NCBI GenBank assembly: GCA_963770295.1
Contig: CAVYPA010000006.1
Location: forward strand, 186,001 to 250,000
Reading direction: 5' to 3'
DNA: 64,000 bases
Source: AWTP1-13 sp963770295
Lineage (GTDB): Bacteria; Pseudomonadota; Alphaproteobacteria; Rhizobiales; Hyphomicrobiaceae
The notes under the pieces: generated by a model
The model's input: only the letters and a program-made list of their open reading frames with translations
What the model was told of the DNA's origin: nothing
Databases searched by the model: none
Shown: piece after piece, positions 37,718 through 47,237 of the stretch
How positions within the stretch are numbered: the stretch's first letter is position 1
Layout of the letters: every line of letters starts with the position of its first letter
Translations under genes and position numbers: made by a program

Positions 37718-38152
37718 CTATTGCAGCCTCCTGAGCAGTCCCTGGAGATCGCCAAGCACCCAAAGGTCGCGCACCTTGCCATCCTCGAAGGTGAACATCG
37801 GGACGCCATACCACCAGACATGCGTCCCAGTCGGCGCAACGCCGAGCAGCTCTTTCCGATGGATCCCGTGAAACCGCACCTTTGCGAAGATCTTGTCGCC
37901 TTCCTCGACAAGGTCGAGGATATCTGTTGTGTACTGACCGAGCGCTTGGGTGACCATATCAACATAGCCAGCGAACTGCTCATGACCGCGAAGCACCGGT
38001 CCGAGTGACCCGCGAAACGTGAAATCATGATGGAATATCCGGGGGATCAGCGCCTTGTCGGCATGGTCCCACATGTCCTTGTAGAAGACGCGGACAATTT
38101 CCTTTTGACTGCTTAGCCCTTCCAAAGGAAGAAGACGCTCGTGCGGCAGCAT
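37718..38152 (-). CDS. SnoaL-like ester cyclase/NTF2-fold protein
   Basis: A 144-residue cone-fold protein: KEIVRVFYKDMWDHADKALI, PRIFHHDFTFRGSLGPVLRG, GYVDMVTQALGQYTTDILDL, HRKELLGVAPTGTHVWWYGV and FTFEDGKVRDLWVLGD are typical of the SnoaL/polyketide-cyclase group. Members are often small isomerases or hydratases with acidic and His residues in a hydrophobic pocket. Its position upstream of the catabolic operon, on the same strand, suggests a related role, but no substrate can be given. Confidence 0.78.
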   Translation of the reverse strand: MLPHERLLPLEGLSSQKEIVRVFYKDMWDHADKALIPRIFHHDFTFRGSLGPVLRGHEQFAGYVDMVTQALGQYTTDILDLVEEGDKIFAKVRFHGIHRKELLGVAPTGTHVWWYGVPMFTFEDGKVRDLWVLGDLQGLLRRLQ

Positions 38153-38559
38153 GCATTTGTCCTCGGCGCTGCGCCAACATCGCGGGCTGATTTACACTGT
38201 CCGCGGCAGGCGCGATTTTCGATCGGTCCGGCGCTAGTGCGTCTAAACGCGTACCGATCATAATTTGATCTTGAGGGCAACGTCTTGAGGGCGTCATCTA
38301 CGCCAATGCGACGAGCGCCATTGACAGAGCAACTTGCGCCGTCCGCGCGACGGGTGGCGGTGAAAGTAATACTGTATCCGATGCGGGTCGCGGGGACAAA
38401 GAGTGCCAGAGCTGCCGTGCAGACGTAATAAGATGTCCGCGGCGAATACATATTTCGCGTGGTTCGCCCGAACGCCCGAGCCCAACCCGGCAACGATCAT
38501 TTCTCAGCTTTGGTAATCCGGCAGCTTGACGCGGTTTGCTTGGCGGCCAGACTTTGACC
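38153..38559. other. Intergenic, no supported gene
   Basis: About 400 bases. A minus-strand frame through 38300-38490 has a hydrophobic segment but lacks a start, ribosome site and recognisable homology. Nothing else seen. Confidence 0.35.
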
Positions 38560-39066
38560 TTACCGCATCGCCATGGCCGATTTATCGGTGGTCGCACCGG
38601 CTCCCACCTCTCGCATAACTGGAGCGTCCACAGTGCAGCTCAAGCCATCGCTGGTTTTCTCGAACTTTATCCTCATGGTCGAACCGCCGACCTCATAGAC
38701 CCTGAATGCGACTAGGGTATCTCCCTCGATCAGCCACAGCGCCGAGCCAGGACTGCTTTTGGTTTCCCACGGCTTAGCGATCTCTCCCTTGCCGGTGCGG
38801 GTAAATGACCCCGTCTTGCGACCTCGCGGCGTGTCAGCCCAGGTGTTGCGAGTAAATTTGGTGCGGATGGCCGTGCCCTGCCTGATCTTGATTACGGCGA
38901 TGGTTGTAAAACCACCCGGCGCTTCGCCCAAATCGTTGCGGAATTGGCCGACGTAGCTGGTGGAGGTGTGGATCGTTACACCCTGAAGATCATCGACGGT
39001 TATGTCCTCCGCAACCGCCGGCCCCCAGAAAACAGCCAGCAAGCCGAGCCCCCAAATGAAGCGCAT
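38560..39066 (-). CDS. Exported protein of unknown function
   Basis: A 168-residue protein with a clear signal peptide (MRFIWGLGLLAVFWGPAVAE, cleavage after AVA), so periplasmic. The mature part is beta-rich: TVDDLQGVTIHTSTSYVGQF, IAVIKIRQGTAIRTKFTRNT, WLIEGDTLVAFRVYEVGG and a single Cys (GLSCTVDAP). I do not recognise a named domain. The start at the signal peptide is preferred; the frame is open 27 codons upstream. Confidence 0.65.
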   Translation of the reverse strand: MRFIWGLGLLAVFWGPAVAEDITVDDLQGVTIHTSTSYVGQFRNDLGEAPGGFTTIAVIKIRQGTAIRTKFTRNTWADTPRGRKTGSFTRTGKGEIAKPWETKSSPGSALWLIEGDTLVAFRVYEVGGSTMRIKFEKTSDGLSCTVDAPVMREVGAGATTDKSAMAMR

Positions 39067-39739
39067 GTCGCCGCATCTTGGGCCCACCAGCCTTCTGATT
39101 TTGTTTAGCCGCATGGATCGCTTGTCAAGTACGGGCAACGTAGGCATCCAGCATCGACGGTCTCGGCGGCACGGGCTCGCGCCAGCGCGTCGGACGGGGC
39201 GATGCTGCGTCAGCTAATTCGGCAACAATGCGGGCGCGAAGGAAGGAAGGCAGGTAGGCAATCAATAATGAAAAGTACGTCATAGGCTTCGCGATTGTTT
39301 TTGCTTTCCGGCTCACGTCCCCTCACGGGCAGAAATGCCACCCGTCGAGCAAAAAACACTTGTGGCCGACAGGCGCCGAATTCGAACGCTTCGGCTTACC
39401 ACCGCGTGATCGCCCGCGGCAAGGGGCTGCCACTCGTACGCGCTACCTCTCGCGGCCCTCTCCTTCGGAGGCACGCGCACTAACACCTAGATTTACCCAG
39501 TGCACGTGTTGAAGCATGGGCGCGCCCGGGGTTGTAGCCTCGGGGAGAAACATATCGTAACACGGGCCCCCCGCTGGGACCGATGGCGCAAACTGGGCAA
39601 TCGCTACCATGGCAGCAGGCCGAAGCCGCACGCCAGGAGGAGAGGTTTGACGGATCGTCCTTGCGGCATGATCGTTTCTCCAGTGGCCTGCACTACGGGT
39701 AGAACTACCGGCCGTCGAAAGAAAAGCACTTGCTCTTAC
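39067..39739. other. Long stretch without a supported gene
   Basis: About 670 bases. Several short frames exist on both strands but none combines a start signal with recognisable sequence. No repeat array or stable terminator was seen. Confidence 0.4.
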
Positions 39740-40450
39740 CGGTAGCCGGAGCCCTTGGGGCCGGGGTCGTTGGAGGAACCGCTGCGAGATCGGTAGCGCG
39801 TTGCTCGACCTCCCGCCGACGCGAGCTCTTCGGGAACCGCTCGATGAAGCGGCGCAACACCGCCGGGTCCTTCGAGTTTTTGATTAGGCTCCAGGCGACA
39901 TCGTCAGGGGCAGCCGGTGGCGGAGCAGGCAGTGGCGGAGCCGGGGACGCCGCCTTATTGGACGGCTCGGGCGGTAGCTCCTGGGTGGATTTGGTGAGTG
40001 CCGCCAGCGTGGCTGCTCTTTCTCCGCCTCAGGTCGCTTCTGGCTGTCTGGGAACTGCTCAATGAAGCGTTTGAGAAGGGCTGGATCATGGGCCTCCTTG
40101 ATGCGGGCCCAGGTAATCTCGTCGGCAGGAGGCGGCTGCACAGAAGCGGCCGGGTCGAAGTAGAACCTACCCGTCAGCGCGGAGTGCCCCCAGGGCACCT
40201 GCTGTCCCTTGGTCTCCCTGAGCACGTCGTTGCGAACGGCAGTCAGGATATTGCTCAGGTCAGCCCTCGTGTTTTGAACGTGCTTGATCAGAGCGTTAGC
40301 GAAGGGCGAGTTTCGCCCCGTGCCGTCGAGAGCCACCTTGCCAGGCTGGGTAGCCCACAAGCGTGCCGACGCCCGCTTCAACGGGCGCCAGCCCGCGGCC
40401 AATCTCCGCCGACCGCGTGCCCATGGCGGGGTCTGAAGAAAACGTTTAAC
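39740..40450 (-). pseudogene. Caspase-like (peptidase C14) protein, C-terminal relic with repeats
   Basis: The end of a metacaspase/caspase-like domain is clear: ATQPGKVALDGTGRNSPFAN, ALIKHVQNTRADLSNILTAV, RNDVLRETKGQQVPWGHSAL, TGRFYFDP. It is followed by two copies of a ~35-residue repeat in different frames: EITWARIKEAHDPALLKRFI, EQFPDSQKRPEAE, and DVAWSLIKNSKDPAVLRRFI, ERFPKSSRRREVE. Such repeats are common after C14 domains in rhizobial proteins. The His/Cys catalytic part is missing and a frameshift lies between repeats. Confidence 0.65.
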
Positions 40451-41137
40451 GCCGCAAACGCGACAAGGGTGCGAAGGGAGGATGGGAATGAGCGTGGAAT
40501 ACTCCAAAAATACAAGGAGAACATCCGTTCCGCTTGGGGCTCCCAAACTCTTGACATCCCTCAGTTATCACCGTCCCCCACGGGGCGCCACCCAGCCCAA
40601 GTTCACTTGAAAAGATTGAAAGAATCCGCTTTCACGACGTCGTTTTCGCAAGGAGGTTCACGCTCGTTCCATGGCGGCCGGAGCTGCTGAAGATGCGCGG
40701 CAAAGAGATCGACATCAGCGTGCGCGACCGCACAATCGCGATGGTGCTTGCACGTCGACGAATTCGGGACCTTGAGTTATCGCGATAAGGCGAACGGCCC
40801 GAGCAAGGATTGGGCCTCCCCCGGTCTACGGCCGGCGTTCCGCCCTATCGCGCTGGCCGACGGCCAGCGCGACCGAGCCTCGCTCTCGGTCGGCATCTCC
40901 GCCAAGAATTGCGGGTTTTGGCCCATACGGGTCGGTAGGCCGAACTTCTAAGTTCATGCCACGGACGTCGATGCCGGGTTGGCATTTGCAGAGCGAACAT
41001 TGCTCAACTCTTGCTCCGGCTCCGTCAACCCATTTCAAATGAGGTCAGCAGTACAATCAGGAGCGGAAACTTAGCCCCTATCGGCCACGCGCTGTGCATC
41101 TGTCGTTTCAGCCGCGCGCGGATCCGCGGAGAGAGAC
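40451..41137. other. Gene-poor stretch before ThDP enzyme
   Basis: About 690 bases. A short plus-strand frame near 40690-40790 (MRGKEIDISVRDRTIAMVLA) looks protein-like but is only ~30 codons and unrecognised. Otherwise nothing. Confidence 0.35.
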
Positions 41138-42841
41138 CTACTCGACACTGCAGATCACATTGATAAGCGCCTGACGCTTTTCGCGCGTCACAATGGCAAT
41201 GGCACGCTCGAGGGCGTCGGGCAATGCGGCGGGGTCTTCGACGCGCTCGCCATAGCCACCCGCCGCGATGCAGATTTGTTCGAATGCCGGGAGTCGATCG
41301 AGTTGCATGAACGGCGACTCATTGCGCTTCGAAGCGCGGCCGCCTGGGTACATCGCGGTCGTGAAATGGCGCACGGCGTTCCACATCGCATTGTTCATGA
41401 CGATGAACAGAACCGGCAGGTCGTGCAGGGCAGCGGCATGGTGGACGGCGGCAGGATTACTGAAGAGATAGGCGCCATCGCCGACGACGGCAACGACCGG
41501 TCGCTCGGGAGCCGCGAGCTTGGCGCCAAGCGCGGCGCCCGCCCCCCAGCCCAGACCTGAGGCGGAGCTCGAACCGAAGTAGCTATCGGGGTATTCGAAT
41601 CCGCAATGCGTCAGGCGGAGCGTGTACTCGTTGACAACGATCGAACGTCGGTCCTTTGCCTGATGGAGGCAATGGCTGACCCAGGCCGGATGGATGGGGC
41701 TGCGCGTGGAGACGAGTTCACAGGTCCTCTCCCACTCCGCTGCCAGTGAAGTTCTCTGCTTGATGATACGCGTCCGACGTTTCGCTACCGCTGCCTCAGC
41801 GACCTCGCCCATCAGCGCCTCTGTCAGTGCCTGGAGGATCGTTGCTGTCGAGCCGGTGATGCCGAGATCGCAAGCAAACCCTCGAATGGGAATGTGCGCA
41901 AACAACGGGTCGAAGCCGCATTGGATGACTTTGCACCCCGCCGACGGCGCAACATGGTCGGGAATCCAGGGAACATCGATCTCTATCGCCAGGATGAGAT
42001 CGGCGTCGGCTACGAGGGAACTCGGGTCGTAGCCGAGGTTCATGGAGTGCGACGATGGCAGCGACAGATAGCGCGGGTGGAACTGCGCGAGGGGAATGGC
42101 AAATCGATCGGTGAACTGAGCCAGAGCATCGAACGCAGCGGGATCGCGGCCTGCGCTGGCCGTCAGGATCAGCGGACTCTTGGCCCTGGCGATCATTTGC
42201 GCTGCCTCGGCAACGGCTTCGCGGTCGGGCGCGGCCGGGGCCGCGGCACGAAGCCGGCTCGACGTCCGATAGTTGCCCTGTGCTTGCACCGCTAAAACCT
42301 CGCGCGGGAGGCTTAGGTAGACAGGCCCGCGCGGCTCGGTACCTGCAATGGAGAGGGCGCGATCGACGACGGTTTCGAGCTGCTCGGCGTTACGCAGCTC
42401 GTAGTCCCATTTGACCAATTCACGAATCATTCCGGCCTGGTCGTACATTTCCTGCGCCCAGTGGATATAGCCGTCGCGCGAGCCGAGCAGGCCACCTTCC
42501 GTGATGGGCGAGCGTCCCGCCGTAAGAAGAATAGCTATGTTTTCGCGGGCCGCATTCATCGCAGCGCAGACCATGTTGGCCGTTCCGACGCTGACATGCA
42601 CCATCACGGCGGGAATCTTGCGCGAGACCATCGCGTAGCCATGCGCCATGGTGACCGCAAGGTTTTCGTGGGTGGCGAGGATCGGCTGAGGCACACGGGT
42701 GCCCTTCTGTTCAGCCTCCGCGTAGGCCTCGATGATCGGGGCGAAGTCGGTTCCCGCATTGCCGAAGAGGTATTCGACCCCGCGCTCGGCAAGAAGACAA
42801 AGATAGGCTGTGGCAACGCTGTCCGCCTTAGGGGCCGGCAT
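41138..42841 (-). CDS. Thiamine-diphosphate-dependent acetolactate synthase-like enzyme
   Basis: A 567-residue ThDP enzyme. The catalytic glutamate lies in LATHENLAVTMAHGYAMVS. The central domain follows, and the ThDP/Mg motif is GDGAYLFSNPAAVHHAAALH then MNNAMWNAVRHF (GDG...NN). No FAD-specific features are evident. This is the benzoylformate decarboxylase/acetolactate synthase-like group that decarboxylates 2-oxo acids. GAGGAGAAG precedes the chosen ATG; the longer open frame is rejected. It is the last gene of the ABC importer operon, 19 bases after the ATPase, so it probably acts on the imported compound or its product. Confidence 0.87.
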   Translation of the reverse strand: MPAPKADSVATAYLCLLAERGVEYLFGNAGTDFAPIIEAYAEAEQKGTRVPQPILATHENLAVTMAHGYAMVSRKIPAVMVHVSVGTANMVCAAMNAARENIAILLTAGRSPITEGGLLGSRDGYIHWAQEMYDQAGMIRELVKWDYELRNAEQLETVVDRALSIAGTEPRGPVYLSLPREVLAVQAQGNYRTSSRLRAAAPAAPDREAVAEAAQMIARAKSPLILTASAGRDPAAFDALAQFTDRFAIPLAQFHPRYLSLPSSHSMNLGYDPSSLVADADLILAIEIDVPWIPDHVAPSAGCKVIQCGFDPLFAHIPIRGFACDLGITGSTATILQALTEALMGEVAEAAVAKRRTRIIKQRTSLAAEWERTCELVSTRSPIHPAWVSHCLHQAKDRRSIVVNEYTLRLTHCGFEYPDSYFGSSSASGLGWGAGAALGAKLAAPERPVVAVVGDGAYLFSNPAAVHHAAALHDLPVLFIVMNNAMWNAVRHFTTAMYPGGRASKRNESPFMQLDRLPAFEQICIAAGGYGERVEDPAALPDALERAIAIVTREKRQALINVICSVE

Positions 42842-42860
42842 AGAGCTTCTCCTCTTTCCT

Positions 42861-44024
42861 CTACACGCTCTGCGGCGCTGGCTCCGCCTCGAACGCCATG
42901 GCGTCGGAGCTCGCGATTGATACGCCGACGCGTGTGCCGGTGGGCCAGCGGTTGATCGCATCGGGCTCCAGCGATCTCACCAGTATGCGGTTCGTGCTAA
43001 CTTTAGGCGCCTCAAGATAGAGATTGACGTAGCCGCCCTGATAGATATGCGCTGCCACCGTGCCCTCAACGGCGATCGGCTCGCCTGCATTTGCAAAGCG
43101 CAACTGTTCGGGCCGTACGAACAGGTCGACGCGATCGCCGGATCGGACTCGGGCGAGCGGCTCTCTTGGAACGGATATCTTTGCTGCGCCCAGCGTGATG
43201 ATGGCTTGGCCGTCGACCCAGTCAAGGCGTCCGCGCAGCACATTTACATCGCCAACGAAGGAGGCAACAAATCGGTCGGCGGGGCGGCGGTAGATTTCGT
43301 CCGGGCTACCGACCTGGCGAAAGCGTCCCTCGAACATGACGGCGATCCGATCTGACAAACTCAAGGCTTCGCTTTGATCGTGGGTCACGAAGATCGTAGT
43401 AACTCCGAGCTGGCGCTGGATCTCCTTGATCTCAATCTGCATGGATGCGCGCAAATTCCGGTCGAGTGCTGAAAATGGCTCGTCCAACAACAAGACCTTC
43501 GGCGCGACGACAAGCGCGCGAGCCAGCGCCACACGCTGTTGTTGACCACCCGACAGCTGGTGAGGTCGGCGATCGTCCACGCCGGTGAGCCGCACGAGGG
43601 AGAGCGCCTCAGCAACCCGGCGCTTCAGGTCAGGCTTGGCGATGCGCCGCATCCGCAGACCGTAACCGACATTGTCCGCGATGGTCATGTGCGGGAACAA
43701 CGCATAGTTCTGAAACATCAACCCGATCTCGCGCTTGTAGGTCGGGATTTCATTGACACGCTTGCCGTCGATCTCGATCTCGCCGTCGTCGACCACAAGA
43801 AATCCGGCGACCAGATTGAGCAACGTGGTCTTGCCGCACCCCGACGGCCCGAGAAGGGTCATGAGCTCGCCGCGGCGGATGGATAGCGTGGCGTTCTCGA
43901 GGGCAACCACCTTGCCGAATCGCTTGCTTGCACCCAGCAGGCGAACGGCAGCATCGTCGGAGCCGGCCATCGTGGGTGCTCCCGCGCGACCGTTGGATCG
44001 ACGTTCAGCGGCGAGGCTCGACAT
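42861..44024 (-). CDS. ABC importer ATPase, polyamine (PotA) type
   Basis: A 387-residue nucleotide-binding subunit. It shows Walker A (LLGPSGCGKTTLLNLVAG), the Q-loop FQNYALFPHMTIADNVGYGL, signature LSGGQQQRVALARALV, Walker B VLLLDEPFSALD and the switch His in FVTHDQSEALSLSDRI. A TOBE domain occupies the last ~120 residues (LFVRPEQLRFANAG). It powers uptake through the two permeases upstream. The start overlaps the preceding permease gene by 20 bases; an alternative start at 43970 removes the overlap. Confidence 0.9.
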   Translation of the reverse strand: MSSLAAERRSNGRAGAPTMAGSDDAAVRLLGASKRFGKVVALENATLSIRRGELMTLLGPSGCGKTTLLNLVAGFLVVDDGEIEIDGKRVNEIPTYKREIGLMFQNYALFPHMTIADNVGYGLRMRRIAKPDLKRRVAEALSLVRLTGVDDRRPHQLSGGQQQRVALARALVVAPKVLLLDEPFSALDRNLRASMQIEIKEIQRQLGVTTIFVTHDQSEALSLSDRIAVMFEGRFRQVGSPDEIYRRPADRFVASFVGDVNVLRGRLDWVDGQAIITLGAAKISVPREPLARVRSGDRVDLFVRPEQLRFANAGEPIAVEGTVAAHIYQGGYVNLYLEAPKVSTNRILVRSLEPDAINRWPTGTRVGVSIASSDAMAFEAEPAPQSV

Positions 44025-44823
44025 TCAGCACTTTCCCAAGGCCGAGATAGGCGTTGGCCACAGTTAGTAGCGTGGCCGTCGCCACGATATACAAGACTGA
44101 GAGCGCGGCCATGGAAGGGTCGGCATATTCGCGCACGTAGTTGTACATCGCGACCGGCAGCGTCTGGGTGCGTTGCGCTGTGACGAACAGCGAGGCGGTG
44201 AATTCGTTGAACGACAGAATCGCCGCCAACAGCCAGCCGCCGACCAGGCCAGGCGCGAGTAAGGGCAGGGTGACAGTAGCGAGGACCCTGGCCGGCGGTG
44301 CGCCGAGGCTTGCGGCAGCGAGCTCGAGCTTTTGATCAAGATTGCGCAACGAGACGAAGACGCTGCGCAACACGAACGGCAGGACCAGCACGACGTGGCA
44401 AGCGACGACTACGGCAAAGCCGCGTGCCCAGCCAATCTGCGCGGCAAGAATTAGAAAACCCAGCCCGATGGTGAAATGAGGCACGACCAACGACGACAAC
44501 AGAACGGCCTCTACCGTCCGCTTGAGGGGGAACGAATACCGATCGAGCGCAAAGGCGAAAGTTGTTCCCACCAACAGGGCGATGGAGGAGGCCCAGCCGG
44601 CGACAATGAGGCCATTACGCAGGCCCGAACGGAAGTCCTCATAGGCGAGGGCCTTGGCAAACCAACGCCACGACCAAGTCTCGGGGGGAAACGCGAGAAT
44701 TGCCTTGTCGTTGAAGGCAGCCAGAGTGACGACAGCTGCCGGGAGAATGACGAAGCCAAGAATGGCCAGCACGGCCAAGGTACCGGCAATCCCCAACATG
44801 CGCTGGAAAGTAGACCGTGCCAT
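44005..44823 (-). CDS. ABC importer permease, PotC type
   Basis: A 272-residue inner-membrane permease with six predicted helices (GTLAVLAILGFVILPAAVVT first). The ATPase-contact EAA loop is LELAAASLGAPPARVLATVT then LPLLAPGLVGGW. It starts one base after the partner permease stop, so the pair is translated together and should form a heterodimer channel. Confidence 0.88.
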   Translation of the reverse strand: MARSTFQRMLGIAGTLAVLAILGFVILPAAVVTLAAFNDKAILAFPPETWSWRWFAKALAYEDFRSGLRNGLIVAGWASSIALLVGTTFAFALDRYSFPLKRTVEAVLLSSLVVPHFTIGLGFLILAAQIGWARGFAVVVACHVVLVLPFVLRSVFVSLRNLDQKLELAAASLGAPPARVLATVTLPLLAPGLVGGWLLAAILSFNEFTASLFVTAQRTQTLPVAMYNYVREYADPSMAALSVLYIVATATLLTVANAYLGLGKVLNVEPRR

Positions 44824-44824
44824 A

Positions 44825-45676
44825 TCAATGCGGACCGAATTTGTCGAAAGGCCGAGCTACGACCCGCAAAAGGCTTAGGATCGCGAAGCTGAGCGCGAGC
44901 CCAGCCACCGAAAGACTTGCCGCGAAGGGAAAATTGAAGCTCGCGAGACCGAGTTGATAGACGAGATTTGAGATCATGTTCACCTGGCCGCCCCCAATTA
45001 GTTGTGGGGTCGCAAAGGCGCTGAAGGTCCAGGCAAAGGCCGTGGTGACTCCAGCGATAATGCCGGGTGTGGAGAGCGGCAATGTCACCGTAAGGAACGT
45101 GCGGATGGGGCCTGCCCCGAGGCTCTGCGCCGCCTTCTCAAAGGTTGGGTCAATATGCGCTAAGGCGGTTGCCAGCATTATGACCATCACCGGCAACGTG
45201 ACATGGACGAGCGCGGTGATGACGGCGAAGGTCGTGAACATGATCTGAAGCGGCCGGTCAATCAGCCCCAGCTTGAGTAGAACGGAGTTGATGAAGCCGT
45301 TGTTGCCGAGGACAACGATCCAAGAATAGGTCCTTACCACCTCGCCCAGAAAAAGCGGTGTCACAGCGATGATGAGGATGGCGGCCTTGATCAGCCGATT
45401 CTGGGCATGCACCAGCGCGTAGGCAATCGGATACGCGACTAGGAGCGTGCAGGCCGCGGTGAGAAAGCAGATCCAGACTGTGTCGATGAAGACGCGGGCA
45501 TAGAGTGGCTTCAGCAGCGCCGAGAAGTTGTCGAACGTAAGTCCCCCGGCCTCAAGAGAACCGGGCACATAGGCGCGCAAGCTGTACTGCAGCACGGTCG
45601 CCATCGCTGCAAGGAAACCGAGCGCGCAGAGTGCTGCCGGAAAGACAAAAGTGCGCAGGAAGGGTTGTGGCTTCAT
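44825..45676 (-). CDS. ABC importer permease, PotB type
   Basis: A 283-residue inner-membrane permease, six helices, starting FLRTFVFPAALCALGFLAAM. The EAA loop is FEKAAQSLGAGPIRTFLTVT then LPLSTPGIIAGV. Partner of the permease directly downstream. It follows the binding-protein gene by 63 bases. Confidence 0.88.
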   Translation of the reverse strand: MKPQPFLRTFVFPAALCALGFLAAMATVLQYSLRAYVPGSLEAGGLTFDNFSALLKPLYARVFIDTVWICFLTAACTLLVAYPIAYALVHAQNRLIKAAILIIAVTPLFLGEVVRTYSWIVVLGNNGFINSVLLKLGLIDRPLQIMFTTFAVITALVHVTLPVMVIMLATALAHIDPTFEKAAQSLGAGPIRTFLTVTLPLSTPGIIAGVTTAFAWTFSAFATPQLIGGGQVNMISNLVYQLGLASFNFPFAASLSVAGLALSFAILSLLRVVARPFDKFGPH

Positions 45677-45739
45677 CGCGCGACCTACCCGCAGCAGGAC
45701 GGCCGGCAGGCCGGACCGTCCGCCGCGGAAGCCATCCCA

Positions 45740-46765
45740 TCAGTTCATGATGTTCTCTGCAAACCACTTGCGCCACTCCGCGGTCTTCGCGGCGCGCAAC
45801 TTGTGGTCGATGATGATGGCCTGGCTTTTCCATTGCTCAGGGGTCGAAAACACGCCGGGAAGCTTGGCGATCTCAGGATTGAGCTTCGCGTTCGACACTA
45901 CCGGGCTGCCCTTCTTGAGTGTGGCGACTTCCGCCTGCATGGCGGGGTCGAACATAATGTTGATGAACTTGTAGGCCAGGTCGACCTTCTTTGACCCCTT
46001 CATGATTGCGATGGTGTCGATACCGAGGACCGCGCCCTCCTTCGGGATGACAAGCTTGATGGGTACACCTTGGCCGACCATGTGGTGCGCGTTCATTGAC
46101 AATATGACCTGCACAGGTGTCTCGCCGTTGGCGATAAGCTGCTGGCTGTTGGCGTCGTTGGTGTAATAGGCCTTGAAACTCGGTTTCAGCTGCTTGAGCT
46201 TCTCCTGCCCCTTCTCCCATTGCGCCGCATCGCCGCCAGCCAGCAGAGCGGAAACGACGATGATGTGACTGGGATCGAAATCCGGCGCGGCGAGCTTGCC
46301 CTTGATCTCAGGCTTCCACAGATCGGCCCAGCTCTCGAAAGTGAACCCCGGCAACAGGTCCGGGCGATAGCCAATTGTATAGACGTAGGCCCAGGTACCG
46401 ACGTGATAGGGACTGATCTTGGCCTGCTCGACCAGGTTTGCGGCGTTGGGAACTTTGGTAAGGTCAAGCTGCTCGTAGAGGTCATCGTTAGCGTAGAGCC
46501 AACCGACATGGGAGGTCGTGAAATTAAGATCGCTCTCCGGGTTCCCCTTGGCGAGTTTCGCCTTGTTGAGACGGTCGATGGTGCCGCCGGTGATGAACTC
46601 TACGGGCACGCCGGTTTCCTGTGTGAATTTCTTAGCCACGGTCTCGGCCACGAGATCGCGCCAGCTGCCGCCCCAGATGCTGACAACGAGCTTGTCTTGC
46701 GCCGCAGCGGGAAATGAAAGCAGCAGCAAACCGAAGCCAAACGCGAGAATGGAAAGACGTTTCAT
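45740..46765 (-). CDS. ABC importer substrate-binding protein, PotD type
   Basis: A 341-residue periplasmic protein with a clear signal peptide (MKRLSILAFGFGLLLLSFPA, cleavage after AAA). The mature sequence KLVVSIWGGSWRDLVAETVA, GVPVEFITGGTIDRLNKAKL and EGAVLGIDTIAIMKGSKKVD is typical of the PotD/PotF-like family that binds polyamines, opines or related amines. The acidic pair that anchors spermidine is not certain here, so the ligand is open. AGGAG lies seven bases before the start. First gene of the operon, divergent from the ThDP relic and monooxygenase. Confidence 0.88.
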   Translation of the reverse strand: MKRLSILAFGFGLLLLSFPAAAQDKLVVSIWGGSWRDLVAETVAKKFTQETGVPVEFITGGTIDRLNKAKLAKGNPESDLNFTTSHVGWLYANDDLYEQLDLTKVPNAANLVEQAKISPYHVGTWAYVYTIGYRPDLLPGFTFESWADLWKPEIKGKLAAPDFDPSHIIVVSALLAGGDAAQWEKGQEKLKQLKPSFKAYYTNDANSQQLIANGETPVQVILSMNAHHMVGQGVPIKLVIPKEGAVLGIDTIAIMKGSKKVDLAYKFINIMFDPAMQAEVATLKKGSPVVSNAKLNPEIAKLPGVFSTPEQWKSQAIIIDHKLRAAKTAEWRKWFAENIMN

Positions 46766-46879
46766 GCTGCAACTCCTGACCTGCGGGCGGGCGTGCGACA
46801 TGAGCCCACGCGCCATGGGGTATCAGTCTATTCATAGGCGGTGAGGCCGTCGATGAAATTGTCGTCCGTTCAACCCGTC

Positions 46880-47119
46880 CGACGGGTAACAGTCAGTCGA
46901 TGTCGGTGTCCGACGCACCGTCGAAGCGGGGCGCCCAGCGATCTTCATTCGCGCCACGTTGCACCGCTATTCGATGTTCGAAGACGTGTGCCGTGCGGGC
47001 GGCGTCGACGCGAACGGGTTGAGCGGCCGGAGGATCTTCCGGCTGCCATCGAGCGCTCCCTTAAAGTGATGCGCAGGGAGAAGCGCCAAGCGCTCCTCAA
47101 CGTTATCTGTGGTGTCTAG
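46880..47119 (+). pseudogene. ThDP enzyme C-terminal fragment
   Basis: The last ~35 residues (RVERPEDLPAAIERSLKVMR, REKRQALLNVICGV then stop) closely parallel the C-terminus of the enzyme at 41138-42841 (GERVEDPAALPDALERAIAI, TREKRQALINVICSVE). Upstream, another frame has MFEDVCRAGG, also expected there. So a second, mostly deleted copy or paralogue lies on the opposite strand beyond the other end of the importer operon. Confidence 0.6.
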
Positions 47120-47237
47120 CGCCGAAACGAACTTGCTCGGGCCTTCTGCTCCAGCTTAGGTTGCGTCTCGGCCAACCCTGATGCAAGTCGACGCGATCAG
47201 GCAAATCTGCTTCCTGCATCGCCACATGGAGCAACGC

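Noticed and set aside
37475..38008. Plus-strand frame opposite the SnoaL-like gene
   Set aside because: It is a shadow of the SnoaL-like gene on the other strand.
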